Positions 48,072 through 55,708 of a stretch of DNA of 64,000 bases are shown here, piece after piece. A model generated the notes under the pieces. The model made no database searches. It had not been told where the DNA came from and was given only the letters and a program-made list of their open reading frames with translations. How positions within the stretch are numbered: the first letter of the stretch is position 1; each line of letters begins with the position of its first letter. The stretch covers positions 1 to 64,000 of the forward strand of contig CAIMSN010000003.1 of the NCBI GenBank assembly GCA_903844135.1, in the 5' to 3' direction. Both the position numbers and the translations under genes were made by a program. The DNA comes from an uncultured Rhodospirillales bacterium. GTDB taxonomy: Bacteria; Pseudomonadota; Alphaproteobacteria; Acetobacterales; Acetobacteraceae.

Positions 48072-49318
48072 CGCGCCGCTACAGCCTGCGCCGGCGCGGT
48101 CCGTGGCGCGCGCATCAGCGCGCAGGGCACCGCCAGCAGCGCCAGCACCGCGGCATAGACCTGATAGATCGGCGCGAAACCGCCGGTGCGATCGGCGACC
48201 ATCCCGGCGGCCAGCGGTCCGGCCGCGGCGAAGGTCGTCAGCAGCGCCACCACCGCCAGCACCCTGGCGCCGGTTTCGGCACCGAAATAGTCGAGCGGCA
48301 GGATGGTGCAGGAGACGAAGGCGAGGCCCCAGCCGGCGCCGAAGCTCAGCGCGCTGGCGAATTGCTGCAGCGGCCCGTGCGCGCCGGCCAGAAGGGCGCA
48401 GCCGACCGCCTGCAGCGCCAGACCCGCGCCGAGCAGCACCGACGGCCGCACCAGTTCGCACAGCCGGCCGGAGGCGCCCTTGATCAGCGTCGCGGTGATG
48501 GCGCCAGCGCTCAGCACCAGGGCGCCGGTGGTCTCCGAGGCACCGAGCCGGACCAGGTGCGCGACCAGAACGCTCGAATTGGTGGTGACGCTGGTCATGG
48601 TGGCGATCATCGCCGCGCAGACCAAGAGGAATTGCGGCGTCGGCACCGCCTGCCTGGGCGTCCAGACCGGCTGCGCTGCCGGGGAGCCGACCGCCTCGCG
48701 CACGTCCTGCTCCGGTGGCCCGGCATCGCGCACCGCCAGCAGGCAGACCAGGCCGATCAGCGCCGCCGCCGCGGTCATGATGCGCCAGTGCGCGCGCCAG
48801 CCGACGGCGTGCACGATCGCCACCACCACCGGCGGTCCGCAGGCGGCGCCGAACGCGCCGAGCATGAGATAGTAGCCGATGGTGCGCGAGGCGCCGCGCC
48901 CGAACCAGCCTGCCAGCAGATACACGCCCGGGACGTTGCCGCCGAGCGTGTAGCCGATGCCGAGCAGAATCATCGCGGCGAAAAACAGGAACAGGCTCTG
49001 GCTGAGCGAGGCCAGCAGGAATCCGGCCGCGAGCATCGCCGCACCGGCGCACAGCGCGCCGCGGCCGCCCAGCCTGACCATGGCGATCGCGCCGAGCGGG
49101 CTGGACAATCCGCAGGCCAGGCCAAGCACGGTGAAGCTGAGCCCGGCCTGCGTCATCGACCAGTGCAGATCCGCGCCCATCGTGAACAGCACCACGCCGA
49201 GAGAGGTGAAGGTGGCGGCATTCAGGAAAAAGAAGATCAGCGACGCGCCGCCGAACGCGGACCAGCGGCCGGCGGCGGGAAAGGCGGAGCGCGCGCGCGC
49301 GACGGGCAGTGCGGTCAT
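48068..49318 (-). CDS. MFS transporter (copy B of a tandem pair)
   Basis: This 416-aa protein has about 12 membrane segments, with FTSLGVVLFTMGADLHWSMTQAGLSFTVLGLACGL near the N-terminus, similar to the MFS at 45412. The start at 49318 (MTALPVARARS) is preferred to an upstream GTG-type extension. It is first in the minus-strand MFS-amidohydrolase-MFS group and is divergent from the AraC gene, which may regulate it. Substrate unknown. Confidence 0.88.
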   Translation of the reverse strand: MTALPVARARSAFPAAGRWSAFGGASLIFFFLNAATFTSLGVVLFTMGADLHWSMTQAGLSFTVLGLACGLSSPLGAIAMVRLGGRGALCAGAAMLAAGFLLASLSQSLFLFFAAMILLGIGYTLGGNVPGVYLLAGWFGRGASRTIGYYLMLGAFGAACGPPVVVAIVHAVGWRAHWRIMTAAAALIGLVCLLAVRDAGPPEQDVREAVGSPAAQPVWTPRQAVPTPQFLLVCAAMIATMTSVTTNSSVLVAHLVRLGASETTGALVLSAGAITATLIKGASGRLCELVRPSVLLGAGLALQAVGCALLAGAHGPLQQFASALSFGAGWGLAFVSCTILPLDYFGAETGARVLAVVALLTTFAAAGPLAAGMVADRTGGFAPIYQVYAAVLALLAVPCALMRAPRTAPAQAVAAR

Positions 49319-49615
49319 GCGGTCAATGCCTCCTGCAGTGGCCGGTCCAGCCTGTCCGGAGGGTGGCGACCGCGATGCTCCGGCGTCTTGCCCCAGCATG
49401 CATCGGCACTTGTCGCGGCTCCCCTGGCAGACGGCGGTGGCGCATCATGCGCGCGCCTCCGGTCGATTTGATACGTCGATCCGAGACGATGACGAGCAAG
49501 TTGCGTGCCTGACGACGACGCCGCTCGAAGCTCCAGCACATGGCATGGCGCTTGCTTGCCATTATCTCGGTATGGCCGCGCTTGCGCCAGGCACGAACAG
49601 CGGAGTCCGAATACG

Positions 49616-50569
49616 ATGCAGTCGTGGAAATGCTCGACCGAGTCCGTCGGCAGCGACGACCGGCTGCGCGTCTGGGGCGAGGCGCTGGCGCAGATCTCCC
49701 TGCCGGCGACGCAACTGCACGATCAGTCCGGCTTCCATGGCGACGTCTCCAGCATCGTCTCGCCGATGGGCATCGCGTTCTCGCGGGTCGCCTCGTCGGC
49801 GCAGACCCTGGCCGGGGCCTGCACCAGCAGCACCCCCGGCCTGTGGCTCGCGCTGCCGGTGCAGGGCGTGTTCCGGCCCGGCGCCGCGGGCGGGCAGGAT
49901 CTCGGCAGCGGCGACATTCTCTACGGACCGACCGGCTGCGACTCCACGCTTCGCCTGACCGAAAGGTTCGTGATGCTCTACATCAGCATCCCGAGACAGA
50001 TGCTGCATCCCAGGATGCTCAATCTGCGGAGCCTGCGGCAGGGAACCCTCGATGGCGGGCAGGCCGTCAACCGCATCTTCTGCGCCCTGCTCCGCGCCGT
50101 GGTCGACGATCTCGACGAGATGACCGAGGAGCATATCCGTCCGATCGAAATGGCGGTATCTGAGTTCGTGATCTCCAGCCTGGCGCCGCGGTCCGCGCTC
50201 GGCTGCTTCGACCTCGCCACCGCGAGCAATTTCGCCCGCATCTGCCAGGCGATCGAAACCCATCTCGGCGATGGCGACCTGACCCTGCATCACATCGCCG
50301 ACCAGCAGCGTGTCTCGACACGCTACATCCAGAAGCTGTTCCAGCAGGCGGGCCTGAGCTTCGGGCCCTATCTGCGCCAGCGCCGGCTCGAGCAGTGCCG
50401 TGCCGACCTCGTCAGTCCGGCGCTGCGCGGCCTGTCGATCAGCGACATCTGCTTTCGCTGGGGCTTCAACGACGCGGCACATTTCAGCCGCTCGTTCCGC
50501 GCCGAATACGGCACCACGCCGCGCGCCTTCCGCCAGGACCACGCCTGGACGCCGACGCTGCCGCATTAG
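49616..50569 (+). CDS. AraC family transcriptional regulator
   Basis: The 317-aa protein (ATG at 49616) has an N-terminal cupin-like sensing domain and a C-terminal AraC double helix-turn-helix, including LTLHHIADQQRVSTRYIQKLFQQAG and LSISDICFRWGFNDAAHFSRSFRAEYGTTP. The N-terminal domain resembles the AraC_binding_2/FeaR type. A longer frame begins at 49505. Its position between the two amidohydrolase operons makes it the likely activator of this catabolic region. The divergent 297-bp intergenic region shows no operator I can name. Confidence 0.92.
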   Translation: MQSWKCSTESVGSDDRLRVWGEALAQISLPATQLHDQSGFHGDVSSIVSPMGIAFSRVASSAQTLAGACTSSTPGLWLALPVQGVFRPGAAGGQDLGSGDILYGPTGCDSTLRLTERFVMLYISIPRQMLHPRMLNLRSLRQGTLDGGQAVNRIFCALLRAVVDDLDEMTEEHIRPIEMAVSEFVISSLAPRSALGCFDLATASNFARICQAIETHLGDGDLTLHHIADQQRVSTRYIQKLFQQAGLSFGPYLRQRRLEQCRADLVSPALRGLSISDICFRWGFNDAAHFSRSFRAEYGTTPRAFRQDHAWTPTLPH

Positions 50570-50818
50570 CAGGCTGCCGAGAGAACGTCGCGTCTCTGCC
50601 TGTGCTGGAATTGGCTGTGTTGAGCGGATCGCGGGTTCGGTCTGTGTGGTGGCGACGAGCGGACGGCGCCGATGGTCGGCTCCGTGCGAAGCTGGCCGCG
50701 CTTGGCAGGCGCCGGAGCTGCGTCCGGGCGTTTATTGCTGAAGGGCGCGAGGGCCACCGGCCAGCGGCCACTGCCCCGGGTCGAGGCAGAGCACGCGCCT
50801 TGCGTGTTCAGCAGCCTG
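50568..50818. mobile_element. Possible degenerate insertion element
   Basis: The gap of about 250 bp between the AraC stop and the Ser-rich gene stop is flanked by an 8-bp inverted repeat, CAGGCTGC (50570-50577) and GCAGCCTG (50811-50818). The right end TTCAGCAGCCTG resembles the termini of several insertion sequences. No transposase frame of convincing composition is present. It may be a MITE or an eroded IS; the evidence is weak. Confidence 0.3.
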
Positions 50819-51088
50819 TCAGGCCTGGAGGCTGAGCCGGCTGCCGGGGGTATCGCTCGTGGCCGGATCGCTCGCCGAAATGGTGCTGGTGGAGATGATG
50901 TTGCCCGAGGCGTCGCTCACCGTGGTGGTGACCGAGCCATCGGCATTGGTGGTGACGCTGGTCGTGTCGGTGGATGCGCTGCTGCTCGAACTCGAACTGG
51001 ACCCGCTGGAACCGGTGCTGGAAGCACCGCTCCCTGACAGAAGCCCGGACGCAACGGAGGCGTTCGCCGCGCTGATTGACATGCTCAT
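50819..51088 (-). CDS. Small Ser/Thr-rich low-complexity protein
   Basis: The 89-aa protein (ATG at 51088) reads MSMSISAANASVASGLLSGS, then a run of Gly/Ser, a poly-Ser tract of eight, and TTSVTTNADGSVTTTVSDASGNIISTSTI in outline. The TNADGSVTTTVSDASGNII part resembles short repeat units in secreted or surface proteins, so I think the gene is real. No signal peptide of classic form is visible. It is convergent with the AraC gene and its stop abuts the inverted repeat of the possible mobile element. Confidence 0.6.
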   Translation of the reverse strand: MSMSISAANASVASGLLSGSGASSTGSSGSSSSSSSSASTDTTSVTTNADGSVTTTVSDASGNIISTSTISASDPATSDTPGSRLSLQA

Positions 51089-51276
51089 GGTTCGGGGTTC
51101 CGGGCTGCCTTTCGATCGCATCCAGTATCACCGGGGAATTGCTAACCGCAGGTTAACGACCCAACGGCATTCGTGACGCCCGGCCCGCCGGATCGGGCAA
51201 CAGACCATGCTCGCGCAGGCAAGACCGCTTCCGACCGGCGCGGCTAGCGTGACGCGTTCCCACGCGAGGCCCCGAG

Positions 51277-52350
51277 ATGCCACTCACACCGGATGCCGCC
51301 ACGGCGCGCCTGCTTGCCGCACCGACCGCCCTGCATCATCTGCCGGCGACGCCGCGCACCATCCATTGGGGCTATTTCGATGCTGCGCTGGCGCCGGCGC
51401 TGAAGGTCAGGAGCGGCGATCTGGTCCATGCCGAGGCCATCACCCATCATGCCGGGGACGATCCAGACCTGCTGATGGACGACGCCATCCACACCATCTT
51501 CCGCGAGGTGCCGGAAGCCGATCGCAATCCTGGCGTCCACATCATGACCGGTCCGATCCATGTCGAGGGCGCCAGACCGGGCGATATGCTCGAGGTGCGC
51601 TACCTGAGCATGACTCCACGCAACCGGTTCGGCTCCAACCTGGCGGCGAACTGGGGCTATCTCTACAAGGAGTTCGACGAGCGCGAGCGGGTGACGATCT
51701 ATCGCATCGACCCGTCCGGCAACACCGCCGAGGCGGTGTATGCGTACGATTTCCCCGGCAAGTATTTGACGCCCGGCACCATCACGCGCTGCCCGGAATG
51801 CGACCGGCAGTCGGCGCTCAAGGGCGTGCGCATTCCGGTGCGTCCGCATCTCGGCACCGCCGGGGTGGCGCCGGACGCGACCGGGCGGGTCAGCACGATT
51901 CCGCCCGGGCTGCATGGCGGCAACATCGACAATTGGCGGATCGGCGCCGGTGCGACGATGTACTATCCGGTGCAGGTGGACGGGGCGCTGTTCTCGATCG
52001 GCGATCCGCATATCTCGCAGGGCGACGGCGAGATCTCCGGCACGGCGATCGAATCCTCGCTCGACGTGGTGTTCCAGTTGATCCTGCGCCGCGACTTCAC
52101 CTTCCCATCGCCGCTGCTGGAGACGCCGGAATACTGGATCGTGCACGGGTTCGACGAATCGCTGGAGGTGGCGATGCGCGCGGCGTCGCTGGACATGATG
52201 CGACTGCTCGGCGAGCAGCAGGGCCTGTCGAACAACGATTCCTATTCGCTGATGAGCGTGGCGGCGGATTTCGGCGTGACCCAGGTGGTGGACGGAAGGC
52301 AGGGGATCCACGTGAAGATCCCGCGGGGCATCTTTCCGCCCAAGGACTGA
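51277..52350 (+). CDS. Acetamidase/formamidase family protein
   Basis: The 357-aa protein matches FmdA/AmdA enzymes, which hydrolyse formamide or acetamide to ammonia and the acid. Family blocks include VRSGDLVHAEAITHHAGDD, VHIMTGPIHVEGARPGDMLEV, IPVRPHLGTAGVAPD, PPGLHGGNIDNWRIGAGATMYYPV and DPHISQGDGEISGTAIE. It should release ammonia late in the pathway. The adjacent amidohydrolase begins 26 bp downstream, so both probably form one operon. Confidence 0.93.
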   Translation: MPLTPDAATARLLAAPTALHHLPATPRTIHWGYFDAALAPALKVRSGDLVHAEAITHHAGDDPDLLMDDAIHTIFREVPEADRNPGVHIMTGPIHVEGARPGDMLEVRYLSMTPRNRFGSNLAANWGYLYKEFDERERVTIYRIDPSGNTAEAVYAYDFPGKYLTPGTITRCPECDRQSALKGVRIPVRPHLGTAGVAPDATGRVSTIPPGLHGGNIDNWRIGAGATMYYPVQVDGALFSIGDPHISQGDGEISGTAIESSLDVVFQLILRRDFTFPSPLLETPEYWIVHGFDESLEVAMRAASLDMMRLLGEQQGLSNNDSYSLMSVAADFGVTQVVDGRQGIHVKIPRGIFPPKD

Positions 52351-52376
52351 ACCAGGACGCGGAATCGGAGCACGAC

Positions 52377-53750
52377 GTGCAGGCAGATACGCTCATCGCT
52401 GGCGCCACCCTCGTCACCGTCGACGCGACGCGTCGCGTCATCGCCGATGGCGCGCTGGCGATCGACGCCGACCGGATCGTCGCGGTGGGGCCGGCCGCCG
52501 AGATCGTCCCGGCGGTGCAGGCGCGCCAGGTGATCGACGGGCGGCGCTTCGTCGTCACGCCCGGCTTCATCAACGGCCATGTCCACATCACCGAGGCGCT
52601 GTTCAAGGGCTTCATGCCGGAGCATCTCGGCTTCGACGAGTCGGTGTGGCGCTGGGCGGTGCCGCTGCATCAGGGCCAGACGGCGGCCGAGCAGGCGCTG
52701 GGCGCGCGCATGTCGGCGCTGGCGATGCTGCGCACCGGGACCACCTGCTTCCTTGAGGCCGGCACCGTGCTGGCGCTGGATGCGGTGATGGAGGCGCTGC
52801 ACCAGACCGGCATCCGCGCCCGCGTCGGACGCTGGGTGCTCGATCGCGCCTTCGCGCCGGGCGACGACCAGGGCGCGATGACCGATGCGGCGCTGGCGCT
52901 GCTGCGGGACGAGCTCGATCGCTATCCCGGACATGACGGGCAGCGCATCGCCGCCTGGCCGCTGCTGATCGGCCACAACACCGCCACCGACGCGCTCTGG
53001 CAGGGTGCGCGGCGACTGGCCGATGCGCACGGTGCCGGGATCTCGGCGCATATGAGCCCGGCGCCGGGCGATGCCGACTGGTATCTGGCCAACACCGGCC
53101 GGCGCCCGGTCGAGCATCTGGCGCGGCTGGGCGTGCTCGGACCGGGCCTCAGCCTGACCCACATGGTGCATGCCGACGCGGCCGAGATCGCCCTGCTGGC
53201 CGAGACCGGCACCAACGTGATCCATTGCCCGTCCGCCGCGCTCAAGGGCGGCTACGGCACCACCCGGACCGGCCGGTTTCCGGAGATGGCCGAGGCCGGA
53301 ATCAATCTCCTGCTCGGCACCGACGGCGCCGATACCGCCGATCTGATGCGGCCGATGACGCTGATGGCCGGGCTGTTCAAGGATGCCAGGTGCGACACCG
53401 CGGTGTTTCCGGCGCGCCGCGCGCTGGAGATGGCCACCGTCAACGCCGCCCGCGCGCTGCGGCTGGACTCGCAGATCGGCAGCCTCGCGGTCGGCAAGAA
53501 GGCCGATCTGGTGCTGCATGATACCGAACGGCCGGAATGGCGGCCGCTGCTCAATCCGGTGGACCAACTGGTCTGGTGCGCCGGCGGCGGCGGCGTGCAC
53601 AGCGTCTGGGTGGACGGGCAGCGCGTGGTCGAGGATTATCGCTGCACCACCATCGACGAGGCGGCGCTGTACGAGGAGATCCAGCAGGCGGCGGAGGCCT
53701 ACGTGCGACGCTCCGGCCTGCCGCCGGTGGTGCCGTGGCCGGTGCCCTGA
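52377..53750 (+). CDS. Amidohydrolase (AtzA/TrzN/SsnA-like), copy 2
   Basis: The 457-aa enzyme starts at a GTG (52377) in outline VQADTLIAGATLVTVDATRR. The HxH motif is H68 and H70 (NGHVHIT); later SAHMSPAP, LTHMVH and LGTDGADT carry other metal or catalytic residues. It is a clear paralog of the amidohydrolase at 46653, matching along most of its length, including a nearly identical C-terminal domain. Two such paralogs may act on consecutive substrates. It is flanked by the formamidase and TauD copy 2. Confidence 0.9.
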   Translation: MQADTLIAGATLVTVDATRRVIADGALAIDADRIVAVGPAAEIVPAVQARQVIDGRRFVVTPGFINGHVHITEALFKGFMPEHLGFDESVWRWAVPLHQGQTAAEQALGARMSALAMLRTGTTCFLEAGTVLALDAVMEALHQTGIRARVGRWVLDRAFAPGDDQGAMTDAALALLRDELDRYPGHDGQRIAAWPLLIGHNTATDALWQGARRLADAHGAGISAHMSPAPGDADWYLANTGRRPVEHLARLGVLGPGLSLTHMVHADAAEIALLAETGTNVIHCPSAALKGGYGTTRTGRFPEMAEAGINLLLGTDGADTADLMRPMTLMAGLFKDARCDTAVFPARRALEMATVNAARALRLDSQIGSLAVGKKADLVLHDTERPEWRPLLNPVDQLVWCAGGGGVHSVWVDGQRVVEDYRCTTIDEAALYEEIQQAAEAYVRRSGLPPVVPWPVP

Positions 53751-53845
53751 GGTCCGTCACGGCCGATCAAGAGGCGGCGCGCCCGGGTCAAAGACAGCAC
53801 GCACGGCGTCGCCGATCCTGCAGGCAATCTCCGGGAGTGACCGTC

Positions 53846-54661
53846 ATGCGCTACGAGACCATCAAGGCCCACAGATTGACGCCGATCGTCGGCGCCGAGA
53901 TCTCCGGCGTCGACCTGACCGGACCGTTGTCCGGCCAGCAGGTCGAGGAGCTGCGCCAGGCTTTGGCCGAGCATCTGGTGATCTTCTTTCGCGACCAGAA
54001 GCTCGATTTCGAAAGCCACAAGGCAATGGCGCGGGCGTTCGGCGACATCCATATCGCGCCCAGCACCCGGCAATGGACCGAGCCGGGCCACCCGGAGATC
54101 ACCAGGATCCATGCCGACGAGAACTCGACCTTCGTCGCCGGCGAGGATTGGCATTCCGACATGAGCTGCGATCCCGAGCCGCCGCTGGGGTCGATCCTGT
54201 ATCTGCACACCGTGCCGGAGGTCGGCGGAGACACCGTGTTCTCGAGCATGTATGCGGCGTACGACAGGCTGTCGGACCGGATGAAGGCGTATCTCGAGGG
54301 TCTGACCGCGACCCATGACGCGACGCTGGGCTTCGGCGGCATCACCCCGCCCGGCATGGTGCTGCCCAAATCCTCGCATCCGGTGATCCGGACCCATCCG
54401 ATGACCGGACGCAAGACGATCTACGTCAATCGCGGATTCACCACGAAGATCGAGGGACTGCCGGCGCACGAGAGCACGGCGATCCTGAACTTCCTGTTCC
54501 AGCACGTGCAGAAACCGGAGTTCCAGTGCCGCTTCAGTTGGAAGCCGCATTCGATCGCGTTCTGGGACAATCGCTGCCTGCAGCATTCCGCGATCTGGGA
54601 CTATTTCCCCAACCGGCGGTCCGGCTACCGTATCCAGGTCTGCGGCGAGAAGCCGTATTGA
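53846..54661 (+). CDS. TauD/TfdA family Fe(II)/2-oxoglutarate dioxygenase (copy 2)
   Basis: The 271-aa enzyme has the facial triad H103 and D105 (EDWHSDMSC) and a distal His in CLQHSAIWDYF, with a 2-oxoglutarate Arg in RRSGYRIQV. The VNRGFTTKIEGLPAHES segment also matches TauD/TfdA enzymes. It differs clearly from copy 1 at 44511, so the two probably have different substrates. The LigB-like gene starts 2 bp after its stop, indicating close coupling. Confidence 0.93.
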   Translation: MRYETIKAHRLTPIVGAEISGVDLTGPLSGQQVEELRQALAEHLVIFFRDQKLDFESHKAMARAFGDIHIAPSTRQWTEPGHPEITRIHADENSTFVAGEDWHSDMSCDPEPPLGSILYLHTVPEVGGDTVFSSMYAAYDRLSDRMKAYLEGLTATHDATLGFGGITPPGMVLPKSSHPVIRTHPMTGRKTIYVNRGFTTKIEGLPAHESTAILNFLFQHVQKPEFQCRFSWKPHSIAFWDNRCLQHSAIWDYFPNRRSGYRIQVCGEKPY

Positions 54662-54663
54662 GC

Positions 54664-55479
54664 ATGGCGGTGAAAATGTTGCGCCAACCGACCATCTTCC
54701 TGCCGCATGGCGGCGGACCCTGCTTCTTCATGGACCCGCCCCCGGACGATCCGCAGCGCTGGGTCGGCATGGAAGCGTATCTGCGCTCGATTCCCGACGC
54801 GCTTCCGCAAAAGCCGGCCGCCCTGCTGGTGGTCTCGGCGCACTGGGAGATGCCGGTTCCGACGGTTTTGTCGAAGGCGAATCCCGGGCTGCTGTTCGAC
54901 TATAACGGCTTTCCACCACACACCTATCGCCTGACTTTCCCGGCGCCCGGCGCGCCGGAGCTGGGCCAGCGGGTGAGGGCGCTGCTCGGCGAAGCCGGGA
55001 TGCAGACCGACGAGGATGCGCAGCGGGACTACGATCACGGCGTGTTCGTGCCGCTGAAGGTGGCCTTCCCGGAGGCCGACGTGCCGATCCTGCAGCTCTC
55101 GTTGCGTCAGGGCCTCGATCCGTCGACGCATATCGCCATCGGCGCCGCGTTGCGCGGGCTGCGCGACGACAACGTGCTGATCATCGGCAGCGGCCTCAGC
55201 TTCCACAATCTGGGCGGACTCGGCGACCCGCGCACCGCCGAGCCGTCGCGCCGTTTCGACGACTGGCTGGTCGACACGCTGTGCGGCAAGACCGCCGCCG
55301 CGCGCGAGCAGGCGCTCGCCGCGTGGAGCCAGGCGCCTGGTGCGAGGATCTGCCATCCGCGCGAGGAGCATCTGCTGCCGCTGATGGTGGCCGCCGGCGC
55401 CGCCGGCGAGGATGCCGGAACCCAGGCCTATAGCGGCCAGATCTGGGGCAAATCGGTCTCCGCCTTCCATTTCGGCTGA
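54664..55479 (+). CDS. DODA-type extradiol dioxygenase / LigB-fold protein
   Basis: The 271-aa protein has the LigB/DODA pattern: FLPHGGGPCFFMD (H15), VVSAHWEMP (H59), DYDHGVFVPL (H124) and GSGLSFHNL (H180), the usual metal and catalytic histidines of this family. Members include 4,5-DOPA dioxygenases and YgiD-type proteins that cleave catechol-like rings. It directly follows TauD copy 2 (2 bp) and could open a ring product made upstream. Copy 3 of the structured repeat lies about 60 bp beyond its stop. Confidence 0.92.
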   Translation: MAVKMLRQPTIFLPHGGGPCFFMDPPPDDPQRWVGMEAYLRSIPDALPQKPAALLVVSAHWEMPVPTVLSKANPGLLFDYNGFPPHTYRLTFPAPGAPELGQRVRALLGEAGMQTDEDAQRDYDHGVFVPLKVAFPEADVPILQLSLRQGLDPSTHIAIGAALRGLRDDNVLIIGSGLSFHNLGGLGDPRTAEPSRRFDDWLVDTLCGKTAAAREQALAAWSQAPGARICHPREEHLLPLMVAAGAAGEDAGTQAYSGQIWGKSVSAFHFG

Positions 55480-55540
55480 AGACGGCACCTCACCGACGAC
55501 GAGGCGACCGTTCGCGGACGCATCGTGGCCGGGTCAGGCG

Positions 55541-55708
55541 GAGAGACCGTTCGGAAACGTGTCCTGGCGAGTCAGAGGCGTCGCGCAGCGACGCCGGCCG
55601 CGGGTGATCCCCGAGCACCGGAGCGGAGCGGCCTTGCTGGCCGTGAGCACCGGAGCACAGCGGATCACCCGCGGATGACCGCCAGGGCGCGTTTCCGACC
55701 GGTCTCTC
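55541..55708 (-). repeat. Structured post-stop repeat, copy 3 (after TonB receptor)
   Basis: A 168-bp copy whose right arm touches the stop codon of the TonB receptor gene (minus strand). The outer arms are GAGAGACC / GGTCTCTC plus TCGGAAACG / CGTTTCCGA. The side hairpin is GGCGTCGC-GCA-GCGACGCC, the inner stem CCGCGGGTGATCC / GGATCACCCGCGG is perfect, and the internal hairpin is GCGGCC-loop-GGCCGT. This is the best-paired of the three copies. Confidence 0.85.
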
